A DNA stretch of 60,026 bases from Candidatus Woesearchaeota archaeon (GCA_016192915.1 JACPTF010000020.1:1-60026), one strand, 5' to 3'. Positions 1-9,030 are shown, counted from the stretch's first letter. Translations and numbers: made by a program. The notes: generated by a model not told the origin, from the sequence alone.

Positions 1-372
1 TGCTTTCCCTGCCCTGAGTATCCTGCTATGGGAAAGGGAAAGGTCAGGGTTAACTGCTAGGGCGTAAGGCTGTTTTCCCTCACTTAGCTGGTGAGCAAGC
101 TCTTCCGCAGTCAGCAAGCTTCCATCAGACAGTTGGATAGCTGAATCTTTCCCAACACACTTTCCCGTTCCCGGATCCCCAATAAGCAGCACATGCCTTC
201 TCTGCTTCGCAGCCTTCTTGATAATCTGGACAGCGTCCTCCTGGCCAACAATCTGGTCAATAAGGACCTGGGAAACCTTCAGCTCCTTTGTTGTCCTGAA
301 ATTGAACTCTGCATCAACGGCTTTGGCAGTTGCTGCTGCTCCACTTTTCTCGCGCTTCTTGCCCGTCGCCAT
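1..372 (-). CDS. lonB: LonB-type ATP-dependent protease, N-terminal part interrupted by an intein (partial at window edge)
   Basis: The minus strand from the ATG at 372 reads a typical archaeal LonB N-terminus: IDQIVGQEDAV, then the P-loop GDPGTGK at residues 65-71. Directly after the P-loop lysine, where Ser or Thr is expected, the frame continues with Cys72 and CVGKDSAIQLSDGSLLTAEE. This is the block A signature of an intein (nucleophile Cys, then an acidic-Gly turn). The frame stays open to the window edge. Inteins at this P-loop site are known in Pyrococcus and Thermococcus Lon. The gene follows argS on the same strand, 47 bases downstream of its stop. The mature host protein would be a membrane-bound AAA+ protease. 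The rest of the intein and the protease domain lie outside the window. Confidence 0.85.
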   Translation of the reverse strand, partial: MATGKKREKSGAAATAKAVDAEFNFRTTKELKVSQVLIDQIVGQEDAVQIIKKAAKQRRHVLLIGDPGTGKCVGKDSAIQLSDGSLLTAEELAHQLSEGKQPYALAVNPDLSLSHSRILRAGKA

Positions 373-419
373 ACCTGCAGAACATGCTTTGGTTGTATAA
401 AAGGCTTTGGGTTTGGTTT

Positions 420-2150
420 TCACATCTCTTCCAGCACATCAATCGCAAGAAGCTTCAGGCCGTTCTCAAGCACCTGCTTCACTGCGTTGCAAAGCACCAG
501 CCTTGCATCACTGACATTCGGTTCTGCTGTAAGAATTGGGCAGTCGTTGTAGAAGCCGCTGAACGACTGTGCGAGGTCGAGAAGGTAGCGGGAAAGTAAT
601 GCCGGCTTTACTTGGGCCGCTGCAGCTGCAACAACCGTGGGGAAACTTTTTAGCAGCTTAATCGTCCTCATCTCAACAGCCGTTGCGGTCAGTTGCGAGT
701 AATCAATTTTATTTGGCTGCGGCAGCGGTTTTCCGTATTTGCGGAATACTGAGTGTATCCTTGCAACTGCGTACTGGACATAAGGGCCTGTCTCGCCTTC
801 CAGCTTCATTGCCTGCTCCCAGTCAAACACAAGCTCCTTGTCGTTATCGCGGTTAATCATTCCGAATTTCAATGCGGCGAATGCAATCTTTTTTGCTGTT
901 GCTGAAACATCTGAATCGCCCCAGTCATCGTGGCGCTTTTTGACCTCTCCAGCAGCGATTGACAGCAATTCGTTCCTAAGGTCGTCATAAAACACAACAC
1001 TCCCAGCCCTTGAAGACATCTTGCCAGTTGGCAGCATTACAAGGCCGTAGATGAGATGGAATGACTTGGCAGAGAACTCCTTTTCCCTGCCGCCAATAAG
1101 CTCCAGAGTCTTGAACAGCTGCTTGAAGTGCAGCTCCTGCTCCCTGCCAACAACGTGGACTGACCTGTCCAGCTTGTACTGTGACATCTTTTTGCGGGCA
1201 AGGGCAATGTCCTTTGAGGAGTAAAGCGCAGTGCCGTCTTTTGTGAGCAGAATGAAAACGCCAAGCTTGTAGGGCTTCAGGTCCATTATTATCGCGCCGT
1301 CGCTTTCCTGCGCGATGCCTTCCTTTACCAGTTGCTGGGATATTTTGCGCGCTTCAAGCTCCATTTCGCTTTCAAAGTAGAACTCATTGTATTTTACCCC
1401 AAAATCCTTGTACATGTCATTGAATTCGTCAATGCACCACTGCCTCGTCTCCTTCCACAACCTGTTAAGGTCTTTGTCACCTTCGTAAATTTTAAGCAGC
1501 AGCTGCTTAACATCGCTTTCCAGCTGCTCGTTGCCTTCAACTGCAGTGTTTGCCTGGACATAAACGTTTCCCAACCATCGCAGCCTGTTCTGTGCTGGGG
1601 GCTTGCCAACGTTAAGGTTGCGGATTCCCCAAATGCACTTCGCAACATGAGGCCCGATATCGCCCTGGTAGTTGACCCTGACCAGCTTGTTGCCGCTAAA
1701 TTCGAGGATTCTGCAGATGGATTCGCCTAGGCAGATGTTCCTCACATGCCCAATGTGGACTGCCTTGTGGGTGTTGGCGTGGAAGTATTCAACCATGATA
1801 GTTTTATTGGTTTTGCTGGTGCTGCCATAATTGTGGCTTAATTTGCTAACAGCTTCAATTACAGCTTCTGCTAGTGCTGCCTTGTCCACAAAGAAGTTGA
1901 CGTACGGCCCTGCTGCCTGAACCCTGTCAATCAGCTTGCTTTTGGCCGAGTCGTTGCCAATGGCTGCCGCAATCTCCATTGCAATGGCTGCCGGGCTCTT
2001 TTTCATTGCTTTCGCAAGAAAGAAGCACGGGAAAGCGTAGTCGCCAAGGGCATCGTCTGCAGGGATTTCGATTTTTGGCTCGATTTCTGAAGCATCCATC
2101 CTTATGCGAGGCTGCAGCATCGCAACAATCGCCGCCTTGAAATTGTCCAT
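420..2150 (-). CDS. argS: Arginyl-tRNA synthetase
   Basis: A class I aminoacyl-tRNA synthetase that charges tRNA-Arg in the cytoplasm. At 576 residues it has normal family length. The ATP-binding HIGH motif is seen in HKAVHIGHVRN near residue 132, and the KMSK-like loop is GKMSSRAGS. The N-terminal Arg-S domain (residues 1-90) and the C-terminal DALR anticodon-binding domain, which ends in LLAIDVLEEM, are both present. It probably shares a transcript with lonB downstream. The start ATG at 2150 matches the usual family N-terminus. Confidence 0.95.
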   Translation of the reverse strand: MDNFKAAIVAMLQPRIRMDASEIEPKIEIPADDALGDYAFPCFFLAKAMKKSPAAIAMEIAAAIGNDSAKSKLIDRVQAAGPYVNFFVDKAALAEAVIEAVSKLSHNYGSTSKTNKTIMVEYFHANTHKAVHIGHVRNICLGESICRILEFSGNKLVRVNYQGDIGPHVAKCIWGIRNLNVGKPPAQNRLRWLGNVYVQANTAVEGNEQLESDVKQLLLKIYEGDKDLNRLWKETRQWCIDEFNDMYKDFGVKYNEFYFESEMELEARKISQQLVKEGIAQESDGAIIMDLKPYKLGVFILLTKDGTALYSSKDIALARKKMSQYKLDRSVHVVGREQELHFKQLFKTLELIGGREKEFSAKSFHLIYGLVMLPTGKMSSRAGSVVFYDDLRNELLSIAAGEVKKRHDDWGDSDVSATAKKIAFAALKFGMINRDNDKELVFDWEQAMKLEGETGPYVQYAVARIHSVFRKYGKPLPQPNKIDYSQLTATAVEMRTIKLLKSFPTVVAAAAAQVKPALLSRYLLDLAQSFSGFYNDCPILTAEPNVSDARLVLCNAVKQVLENGLKLLAIDVLEEM

Positions 2151-2267
2151 AGCTACAAGAAGGCTAAAGCCAGCTTTATTAATTTATTGCAACTTTTACA
2201 GGGCTTGGTAATAGCTTGCGTGCTTCACTAAAAATTAGTATCATATAGTGGTAACAAAATCAAAAGC

Positions 2268-2277
2268 TTTTTAAATA
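2268..2277 (+). promoter_or_regulatory. TATA box of the XRE regulator gene
   Basis: TTTTTAAATA lies about 26 bases before the ATG at 2300, with an A/G-rich BRE-like stretch in front. The spacing predicts a leaderless mRNA. It argues that the alternative GTG at 2279, which lies within 2 bases of the TATA box, is not the start. Confidence 0.6.
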
Positions 2278-2299
2278 TGTGCAAATACGCAAAACATAT

Positions 2300-2959
2300 A
2301 TGGCTTACCTAATTTATAGCCCTGAACAGGAAGGGAGGATAGACCTCGTTCCTATTGAACAACGAGTGTTAGTAGCATATAGGCCACCTCTTATTAGTCC
2401 AGAGCACAGCATCTCTCCCCTAAGTTTGCTTGTAAGGGATGAAATGAAAAAAAGGGGTTTGAATCAAGCTCAACTAGCCCAATTTACCGGCATATCAACG
2501 GCCACTATGAGTAATATCTTCTTAGGTCGGAATAAGACCGCATCCATTGACACATTGCACAAATTAAGCAGATATTTTGGAATAAGCCTGGGGGAAATAG
2601 CAGATTTAGCTATCAGTTCGAACAGGAGACCAAGCTTTACATATTTACGACAAACACTTGAAAATTTGGTGACAGGGCTCGAAGGAGGAAATGGTCAAGA
2701 AGAAGTAGTGAAAAGATTAGAGGAGGTTACGGCATTTGTATATTCGTTTTTAATACAGAATCCTGATCTGCCTAAGATAATCGTGGCTGGTTATTTGCTA
2801 AGTAAGGGAAACGCGCTATTTTCTAACTATGCCAGAATAGTGTTTGACCCTGTAGCTGCTGAAGAAAAAGAAGTTATAAGAGAGTTAATGGGACAAAAAT
2901 ACAGGTCTGTTGGCTTTCACTTAGACCTCTTGGATTCGGCAAGGACTACACATATGTAA
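2300..2959 (+). CDS. XRE-family helix-turn-helix regulator
   Basis: A 219-residue protein with a clear Cro/C1-type HTH at residues 44-103 (MKKRGLNQAQLAQFTGIS, then SNIFLGRNKTASIDTL). The C-terminal half is helical with no motif I recognise. A GTG at 2279 would add seven residues, but the TATA box position favours ATG 2300. The gene is more AT-rich by eye than argS next to it. It runs divergently from argS. DNA binding is well supported; its targets are unknown. Confidence 0.8.
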   Translation: MAYLIYSPEQEGRIDLVPIEQRVLVAYRPPLISPEHSISPLSLLVRDEMKKRGLNQAQLAQFTGISTATMSNIFLGRNKTASIDTLHKLSRYFGISLGEIADLAISSNRRPSFTYLRQTLENLVTGLEGGNGQEEVVKRLEEVTAFVYSFLIQNPDLPKIIVAGYLLSKGNALFSNYARIVFDPVAAEEKEVIRELMGQKYRSVGFHLDLLDSARTTHM

Positions 2960-3251
2960 AAATGGAGAATTCAATCATTTAACCCCTCCCATTTTCCGCT
3001 TTATTTTCTTCCGGTTTTGCCGCATAATTTTCGCTTTTTTGGCGCTTTAATGAAAAGCTTCCGATAACTGCCGAAAATCTTCCGTTCTCAACGTAAATTT
3101 TGCTTATTTCTCGCCGAAAGGCATGTTAAAAGTGCCTCACACAGAATGCGGCAGCAACAGCAAAACAGTGCGAAAAGAATGCAATTTCGTGAATTTTGTT
3201 GTTGCTGAGATTGGAAAAAAAGCAGCAAAAGAAACAGATGAGGTGAGGAAG

Positions 3252-3698
3252 ATGGGAATTGGAGCTTTAGTTGTGAGGACAGCAGCGGCAGGGCTGATAG
3301 GGTTAGGTGTGCTTGCTGGAGGCAATGCAGTGCTAGACGGGATAAACGGCAACAGCGCTGTTGTTGAGCAGGGCTACGTGAGCCCAAAATCGCTCTCGAT
3401 TCAGGGCAAGAAGAACGGCACTGGCAACATTGAAACCTATCTGCAATACAAAGTCGGAGATGAGAGTGTTTCGCTGCCGTGCACAAAAGGGCCGTCAGGA
3501 CCGCTGTGCGGCAAGGTTGACTACTGGTGGCAAAGCATCGGAGCACCACAACGCGAAGGGCTTGTTGTTGGCGAATGGCCTGCCATAAGCAATGACTCAA
3601 AGCGCGGAATCCTGGGCAGCGAGCTTCAGGCGCTTATTGACTCGGCTTACGGCACAAAGAATGGCACTCAAAAAACATCACAGCAAAGCCAGAAGTGA
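3252..3698 (+). CDS. Small membrane-anchored protein of unknown function
   Basis: A 148-residue protein with an N-terminal hydrophobic segment (residues 4-28, RTAAAGLIGLGVLAGG) followed by an exposed domain containing two cysteines (LPCTKGPSGPLCG). The frame is open from 3123. The ATG at 3252 is preceded by GAGGTGAGG, a good ribosome binding site, and places the hydrophobic segment at the very N-terminus, so I use it. The gene lies 24 bases before the coiled-coil gene at 3723 and probably shares its transcript. I do not recognise the family. Confidence 0.6.
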   Translation: MGIGALVVRTAAAGLIGLGVLAGGNAVLDGINGNSAVVEQGYVSPKSLSIQGKKNGTGNIETYLQYKVGDESVSLPCTKGPSGPLCGKVDYWWQSIGAPQREGLVVGEWPAISNDSKRGILGSELQALIDSAYGTKNGTQKTSQQSQK

Positions 3699-3722
3699 GC
3701 TTCAGAAAGGGAGTGCATCAAA

Positions 3723-4952
3723 ATGACAGACCTCGGTGTGGTCGTGGAAGTAGCTCAGGCTGTGAACAGTATAGGCAGGCTCAACAAAGAGGTGGGAAGC
3801 ATGGTTAATGGATTCGGAGGCAAAAACAATCATAATGGCCACGGAAAAGGGCTTGCAGCCACAAGGGTAATAGCCAGAGGAAAGGCAGGCGCTGAGCCTG
3901 ATACGGATTTTTCTGACCTATACGAGGAAAGCCACAGAAGAAACCAGTCTGCAGACAGGGCGCCAGCCTGCTACCAGGCAGCGATGGAGCACATGGCTGA
4001 GCTTGGCAGGCTTCAAAGCCTGGTTAATTACCATGCAAAGCTGAACGAAAGCAGCGCCCTGAGAACAGTTGAGAGCGCAAAAGCGGCGCTTTACCAAGCA
4101 ACCTCTCGCGGCCTGCTAACAGCATTTCACGGGCTGTTCCCGCAGCCTGTGCCATCGCTCGAAACGCTCGTTGGCAAAGAGATAGCAGTCATGGCAGCAA
4201 TGCAGAAACAGGTTGGAATGGCCGTAGACCATTCGGAAGGAATAGTAAGAAAGCTTAAGGATTATGACGGCGACCTCCTGAAGGAATTTGACGGCGCCAA
4301 GACGCAACTCGCGGAAGAGGAGGAAAAGCAAGCCAAAATGCAAAAGGCCGTGGAGGCCAAGTCAAACAAGCTTGCGAAAACGCAAATGGGCAGTCCCGAG
4401 TACGTTCCATTGCAGGCAAAGCTCAACAATATGTTAAGGTCACAGAAGGAAATAAAAAATGTGCTGGAAATCCTGGGCCAGCAGGTTGTTGACACTTACA
4501 AGCAAAGCTCGCAGGTAAGGGCAAAGGAAGACGTTGTCCGCATGGGGCTGCATGAGCTTCGGCTGGTGCATTCTTACGTGACAAGGTTCCTGACCTTTGT
4601 CCAGAGAACAAGGCAGGCCGACGATTTGCTGCCACAGCTTGTTGAGACGGCAACAGCTGTTACTGACGCATACCAGATACTTACTGGCGTAGTGCAGGCA
4701 GGAAGCGCAGCAACCACAGAGGCTGTCAAAAAGCTCGTGAGCGTCATAGGAACAGTAGATTACACAATAATGCCCGCTGTTCAGCACGAGGTAAACAAGC
4801 AAAGGTCGCTCCTTGAAAAGGCAGACAAGAAAACAACCTTTTATGAGCAGGCTGTGAAGCTGCTGAGGGGCAAAAATTACCAGGCAGCAAGCGCAAGTGC
4901 GGAAGGGCAGCCAGCAGCGGCTGCACCACCGCTAGCTTCTGCCCTGAACTAG
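3723..4952 (+). CDS. Coiled-coil protein of unknown function
   Basis: A 409-residue, mostly helical, soluble protein. Residues about 185-265 (EEEEKQAKMQKAVEAKSNK and after) read as a coiled coil, and the C-terminus is an Ala/Pro-rich tail. There is no signal peptide. The general build (long helices after a disordered N-terminus) recalls TelA-like proteins, but I see no diagnostic motif and do not name it. It is preceded by the small membrane protein at 3252, which may be its partner. Confidence 0.6.
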   Translation: MTDLGVVVEVAQAVNSIGRLNKEVGSMVNGFGGKNNHNGHGKGLAATRVIARGKAGAEPDTDFSDLYEESHRRNQSADRAPACYQAAMEHMAELGRLQSLVNYHAKLNESSALRTVESAKAALYQATSRGLLTAFHGLFPQPVPSLETLVGKEIAVMAAMQKQVGMAVDHSEGIVRKLKDYDGDLLKEFDGAKTQLAEEEEKQAKMQKAVEAKSNKLAKTQMGSPEYVPLQAKLNNMLRSQKEIKNVLEILGQQVVDTYKQSSQVRAKEDVVRMGLHELRLVHSYVTRFLTFVQRTRQADDLLPQLVETATAVTDAYQILTGVVQAGSAATTEAVKKLVSVIGTVDYTIMPAVQHEVNKQRSLLEKADKKTTFYEQAVKLLRGKNYQAASASAEGQPAAAAPPLASALN

Positions 4953-4963
4953 CAACAAAGCAC

Positions 4964-5107
4964 GTAGAAGGTAAAGAAGGTAGAAAGATTGCGCACAAGA
5001 TGTCCGGGAATAAACTTCTTCTGAGAGTGGTTTTTGAGACCGAAGCATAGGATTATATGGCAATCACGGCGTATTATACCAAACCAAAGAGGTATTTGAT
5101 GAAATGA
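4964..5107 (+). pseudogene. Degraded DUF4258-type gene (C-terminal remnant with an in-frame stop)
   Basis: One frame reads GKEGRKIAHKMSGNKLLLRV, continues with VFETEA, meets a TAG at 5048-5050, then goes on with DYMAITAYYTKPKRYLMK and a TGA at 5105-5107. The pattern V-VFE, then ITAYYT-KP-RY is the C-terminal end of DUF4258 proteins, which are usually encoded just before DUF2283. The TGA overlaps the ATG of the DUF2283 gene (ATGA), as in an intact pair. The N-terminal half is missing. I infer a decayed toxin-like partner. Confidence 0.55.
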
Positions 5108-5307
5108 AAATAACCTTTGACCCGAAGCATAACATAATGCGTATACAGTTCAGAGAAGGCAGGTATGGGGTAAGCAAAGAAGTAGACGAAGGCATAATAA
5201 TTGACAAGACAAAGGACAACAAGGTAATGGCTATTGAAATACTGGACGCATCCCAAAGAATTCCTAAAAAGGAGATTAAAGAAATCACTGTTGGGGTTTC
5301 TGGCTGA
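5104..5307 (+). CDS. DUF2283 family protein
   Basis: A 67-residue protein with the DUF2283 pattern: MKITFDPKHNIMRIQF, then VDEGIIIDKTKDNKVMAIEI and a final EILDASQRIPK stretch. The family is small, beta-rich and often paired with DUF4258 in toxin-antitoxin-like modules. A ribosome binding site (AAAGAGGT, 5085-5092) lies inside the degraded upstream reading frame, and the start overlaps that frame's stop. It appears intact although its partner is broken. Confidence 0.8.
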   Translation: MKITFDPKHNIMRIQFREGRYGVSKEVDEGIIIDKTKDNKVMAIEILDASQRIPKKEIKEITVGVSG

Positions 5308-5310
5308 TTT

Positions 5311-6111
5311 TTAAGCGGTTTTTGAATACGCTGCTGTCCTGTTTAGAGCATCAACTATTCGCACGCGGAGAGTCTCGATGACCACGTGAAGGCTCTCTAT
5401 ACGGTTAAAGGTTTGAACAGAATATGTGTATAAACTGTTCACTTCTTCTTCGGCGAACTGCAGATCAACAGGAACGCCTAATCGAAGCTGAAGCTTTAAA
5501 TCTTCAGCATACCCAAGGCGAACAAGAGTTTTTTTGGGGTGCACTTTCCCAGTTTGGAGGGTGCCTGCTATGCGAGTGGCTGATGCCTGTATAGCCTGAA
5601 CCGACCCTAGTAAAGCTCTAATAACCTTCCCAACATTCTGGCCTACCGATATAGTATATCTTTCATCTGGTACGAGGAGCTTGGAAAGCGGTTCGTCTGC
5701 CCTTCTTCCAGTTATCTTTTTCATTTCTTCCAAAACCTCACCAGATCTTTTGGAAAGGTCATCTTCGTACCTCTCAAAATGCATCAGCCTGCGCCAAACG
5801 TCTAAACAACTATTACTAATCTCTTTAAGTTTGGAGTTGAGATTGTTGCGGATGTCCCTTATAGGCATCCAATTTCCATTGATGCGCACACGGCCACCAG
5901 TATCTTGTTTACCTTGTGCAATTTCGTTTATGCATTCTGATAATAGATTACGAACGTTCCAGATACCCCAATCTATAGACCTAAATTCTCTGCGAACTTC
6001 TTCCCAGTCCATAATCATTTGCTTCCAGTCTTGATATTCAATTTTTTCTAAACGCACGCTAGTTTTCAGTGCGGTAACATCTGCATTTTGCGCTTCTTTT
6101 AGCGAAACCAT
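5311..6111 (-). CDS. Orphan helical protein
   Basis: A 266-residue charged, helical, soluble protein with no motif I recognise. Upstream on the minus strand there is a TATA-like TTTATAAA (about 6140-6147) and GAGGT just before the ATG, so it looks expressed. It is convergent with the DUF2283 gene, three bases away. Codon use is more AT-rich than in housekeeping neighbours. It may be lineage specific. Confidence 0.5.
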   Translation of the reverse strand: MVSLKEAQNADVTALKTSVRLEKIEYQDWKQMIMDWEEVRREFRSIDWGIWNVRNLLSECINEIAQGKQDTGGRVRINGNWMPIRDIRNNLNSKLKEISNSCLDVWRRLMHFERYEDDLSKRSGEVLEEMKKITGRRADEPLSKLLVPDERYTISVGQNVGKVIRALLGSVQAIQASATRIAGTLQTGKVHPKKTLVRLGYAEDLKLQLRLGVPVDLQFAEEEVNSLYTYSVQTFNRIESLHVVIETLRVRIVDALNRTAAYSKTA

Positions 6112-6264
6112 ACGTTAACCTCTTTTGTGGATTACTTTATAAATATTTCGAAAATTTGAGACTGTTACCTTAACTTTGTCTTCGGATGGCATGTTATCTG
6201 CGGACGTTTTGCAACGTTTCTGCAGGATAAAGTTTAATAAGATTCAGCAAATGATATTAGTCAC

Positions 6265-6855
6265 CTAAACCGCAAACTCCCTGACAGTCCTCTGGCTTAG
6301 CTTCACGATGTTCTCCTTTGCCTGCCTGTCCTTGAATGAGCGGTCAAGCGAGATGAACGCGACATCGTTAAGGTAGCGCTTTGTTACAGGCACGCCCTTT
6401 TCAATCATGTTTGTAATGTATCCCCTTATCAGGAATTCGCTCTCTTTCAAAGCAGCCGCGATTTCCCTGTAAGTCAGCGGCTTTTCATCGGATCCGGTGT
6501 AAAGCACAAGGAAGACCTCCTTCTCCTTTTCGTCAAGGTCAATGCAGCTTTGAGCGCTTGCCTGAGCCGGAGAGCCAAGCACATTGGCAAGGGAAAGCTG
6601 CAGATGCTCAAGCTGTTCCTGCAGCCTGTCAACCTTTGATTCGAGCCTGGATACGAGCTCGTAGTTAGCCTCTATCTCATTGGTGCTGTCGTTAATGCTC
6701 TCACGATGATCGTCAAACTCCTCGCGAATGCCCTTCAACGCGGCATCAAACCGCTGCCTCAATGACTCAACGGTGCAAGCATCGGAGCCTGCCAGATTTA
6801 GCGCGCTGCCCAGAGTATTATTTCCACTAATCCCAACTTTCTCCACTTCACTCAC
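6265..6855 (-). CDS. Coiled-coil plus winged-helix protein
   Basis: A 196-residue protein. Residues about 30-90 form a coiled coil (SRLESKVDRLQEQLEHLQ). Residues about 105-180 read as a winged helix: LDEKEKEVFLVLYTGS, then LTYREIAAALKESEFLIRGY and a wing. DNA binding is inferred from this fold. Nothing shows the target. Upstream (6878-6920) the short word CAACAATGA occurs twice, which could be an operator, but this is weak. Confidence 0.6.
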   Translation of the reverse strand: MSEVEKVGISGNNTLGSALNLAGSDACTVESLRQRFDAALKGIREEFDDHRESINDSTNEIEANYELVSRLESKVDRLQEQLEHLQLSLANVLGSPAQASAQSCIDLDEKEKEVFLVLYTGSDEKPLTYREIAAALKESEFLIRGYITNMIEKGVPVTKRYLNDVAFISLDRSFKDRQAKENIVKLSQRTVREFAV

Positions 6856-7064
6856 CCCCTAAAATAAATTTCCCACTAAATTACAACCAACAATGAACAT
6901 TGAATGAGAGTCAACAATGATTTGCAAAAGGAGCCACTGCCAGCCGAACGCACCTTTAAATAGTTTTCTGTGGCTGAAAAGATAGGTTAATGAGGTCATT
7001 CGTTTAAATCTTGAAAAAGCGACATACAAAAATTTAAAAGCGCCATTACGTTCACCAGCACAGA

Positions 7065-8204
7065 ATGGTTATTGCAGTTGGGAATACCTTAAGGATTGGT
7101 CTTGAAAGCATCGTTGATGATTCTTATGATATTGTTTTTGGTGAAAATCTGTTCCCCCAGATTGCAGAAGATTTGGCAAAAGTGAGGCTGGGCTCAAAGT
7201 ATGCCATAATAACAGATTCAAATGTTAACAGGCTATATGGCGCTGCGTTGAAAAGCGCGCTGGAATCCGCAGGTCTTCAGGCAGATATTTTCCCTTTTGA
7301 GGCGGGGGAGCAAAGCAAGAATGCTGTTGTCTTTTTAGGCTTAATGAAAAGTATGCGAGAACTAGACTATGGCAGAGACTCTGCAATCATTGCGCTAGGT
7401 GGCGGCGTGGTTGGCGATATGGCAGGATTAATTGCGGCCATATATCTCAGGGGCATTCCTTACATACAAGTCCCAACTACAACGCTTGCACAGGCGGATT
7501 CCTCAATAGGCGGAAAAACCGCTGTTGACACCGAAGACGCGAAGAACTCAATTGGGGCATTTAAGCAGCCGGCGAGGGTTTACATTGATGTTGCTACACT
7601 GGTAAGTTTGAAAGAACTGGACAATAGGGGTTACGTAAGCGGATTTGCGGAAGCAGTTAAGCACGGAATTATCCGCGACCCTGTTTTCTTTGCATATTTG
7701 CAGAAAAATGCCAAGCTGGTGTTAGAGTGCGATCCGGAAACCATGCTATATGTTGCAAAGCAGAACTGCAGGATTAAAGGCACAGTGGTCGAGCAGGACC
7801 CTAAAGAAAAAGGCTTAAGGCAGATTTTGAATTACGGCCACACAATAGGTCATGCGGTAGAAACGCTAAGCGGCTACAGGAGACTGCACGGTGATTGCGT
7901 GTCAATGGGCATGATGGTGTCTGGGAATATATCTGCCAAGTTGGAGGGCCTTTCAGAGCAGGAGCTGGAGCAGCAGAAGGAATTGCTGCAACTGCTTGGC
8001 TTGCCAATATGGATTCCTCCTGAAATATCTAACGAATCAATAATTCAAGTCACTTTAAAAGACAAAAAGGCTAGAGGCGGAGCTGCCAGATACGCCCTGC
8101 TAAAGCACCTGGGTGAAATGCACGATTTTGCCGGGAAATACACAACTCCTGTTGATAACGCCATAGTTATTGCTGCTCTTAACGCAACAAGAATGCAACA
8201 CTAA
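7065..8204 (+). CDS. aroB: 3-Dehydroquinate synthase (AroB-type)
   Basis: NAD- and metal-dependent conversion of DAHP to 3-dehydroquinate in the shikimate pathway. The family motifs are all visible: GGGVVGDMAGLIAA (NAD loop), PTTTLAQADSSIGGKTAVD, and the metal ligands in NYGHTIGHAVE and RLHGDCVSMGM. At 379 residues it is close to the bacterial AroB length; many euryarchaea use a different enzyme instead. A TATA-like AAATTTAAAA (about 7031-7040) precedes the ATG at 7065. Related sugar cyclases such as 2-deoxy-scyllo-inosose synthase share the fold, and no other shikimate gene is nearby. Confidence 0.85.
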   Translation: MVIAVGNTLRIGLESIVDDSYDIVFGENLFPQIAEDLAKVRLGSKYAIITDSNVNRLYGAALKSALESAGLQADIFPFEAGEQSKNAVVFLGLMKSMRELDYGRDSAIIALGGGVVGDMAGLIAAIYLRGIPYIQVPTTTLAQADSSIGGKTAVDTEDAKNSIGAFKQPARVYIDVATLVSLKELDNRGYVSGFAEAVKHGIIRDPVFFAYLQKNAKLVLECDPETMLYVAKQNCRIKGTVVEQDPKEKGLRQILNYGHTIGHAVETLSGYRRLHGDCVSMGMMVSGNISAKLEGLSEQELEQQKELLQLLGLPIWIPPEISNESIIQVTLKDKKARGGAARYALLKHLGEMHDFAGKYTTPVDNAIVIAALNATRMQH

Positions 8205-8209
8205 ACAAA

Positions 8210-8854
8210 ATGAAAAGGCAGCAGCTTCCGCAAAGCAAGTCCAAGCTTGCAATAGTTCTTTCAAAGCTGGCAGTGTTTGAAAAGTTCGGGAAGCAACAGC
8301 TGCTGAAAGAGCAATACGCAACAGACTCCGAAGCCGCAGCTGAAGCAATATGGTTCGCGTACATGAACGGCGACATCGAAAAGAAAGTGGTTGCTGACTT
8401 TGGGTGCGGCACCGGGCTGCTTGGAATAGCAGCGCTGCTTCTTGGAGCCGGAAAGGTTTACTTCGTTGACAGCGACAAAGATGCAATCGTTAGCTGCGGC
8501 AAGAACATCGCAGAGGCTGCCGGCAAGGAAGATGCTGCCAAGGCCATGCTAATGGCTGCTGATATCGCGGATTTCCATAGCAGAGTTGACACTGTCGTGC
8601 AGAACCCGCCTTTTGGGACCAAGACAAAGCATGCTGACAGGCAGTTCCTACTGCAGGCATTCAAAGTTGCGGATACTGTTTATTCTTTTCACAAGATAGA
8701 AACAGCTGATTTTGTCAAAAAGATTGCCGCCGATAACGGCTTTAATGTCACTAACATCTTGCCGCTGCAGCTGCAACTTAAAAGAACATACGATTTCCAC
8801 AGCTCAAGAATGAGACTGGTTGAAATTGGACTATTCAGGATAGAAAGGGCCTAA
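8210..8854 (+). CDS. METTL5-like RNA adenine methyltransferase
   Basis: A 214-residue Rossmann methyltransferase with the SAM loop DFGCGTGLLGIAALLLGA (residues about 64-81), the acidic strand end VDSDKDA and the catalytic NPPFGT of N6-adenine methylases. The C-terminus (QLQLKRTYDFHSSRM) also fits the METTL5 family, which modifies rRNA in eukaryotes. The role in archaea is inferred. It starts six bases after aroB and is probably co-transcribed. Confidence 0.8.
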   Translation: MKRQQLPQSKSKLAIVLSKLAVFEKFGKQQLLKEQYATDSEAAAEAIWFAYMNGDIEKKVVADFGCGTGLLGIAALLLGAGKVYFVDSDKDAIVSCGKNIAEAAGKEDAAKAMLMAADIADFHSRVDTVVQNPPFGTKTKHADRQFLLQAFKVADTVYSFHKIETADFVKKIAADNGFNVTNILPLQLQLKRTYDFHSSRMRLVEIGLFRIERA

Positions 8855-9030
8855 AGTTTCCTGCCAAGCCGCACCAGGTTGTCAACGCTTCTTCTCACCC
8901 TGGCTTCCTCCCTTTCGGCTTTTCCAATGTTCCTCATCCGGGCAAACTGCAAGGCTGCAAAAAGCTTCCCTGTTATGAAGCCAACCAGGAAAACAAGCAG
9001 GAAAGTAAGCATCTCAGATGGACTTGCCAT
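8851..9030 (-). CDS. Small single-span membrane protein
   Basis: A 59-residue frame: MASPSEMLTFLLVFLVGFIT gives one membrane span, then a basic, arginine-rich helix ending in RLGRKL. It overlaps the stop of the methylase gene by four bases on the opposite strand. No ribosome binding site is obvious. I do not recognise the family; the clean span-plus-basic-tail design supports a real gene. Confidence 0.5.
   Translation of the reverse strand: MASPSEMLTFLLVFLVGFITGKLFAALQFARMRNIGKAEREEARVRRSVDNLVRLGRKL

Noticed and set aside
3088-3600. 170-codon minus-strand frame
   Set aside because: It is antisense to the small membrane protein gene that has a good ribosome site; its Cys/Leu/Gln-rich composition is typical of a shadow frame.
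3723-4952. TelA-type toxic-anion resistance protein
   Set aside because: The coiled-coil build is similar, but I could not find the family signature, and no tellurite-type genes are near.
6880-6920. Operator made of CAACAATGA repeats upstream of the winged-helix gene
   Set aside because: Only two imperfect direct copies, with no symmetry and no clear position relative to a TATA box.
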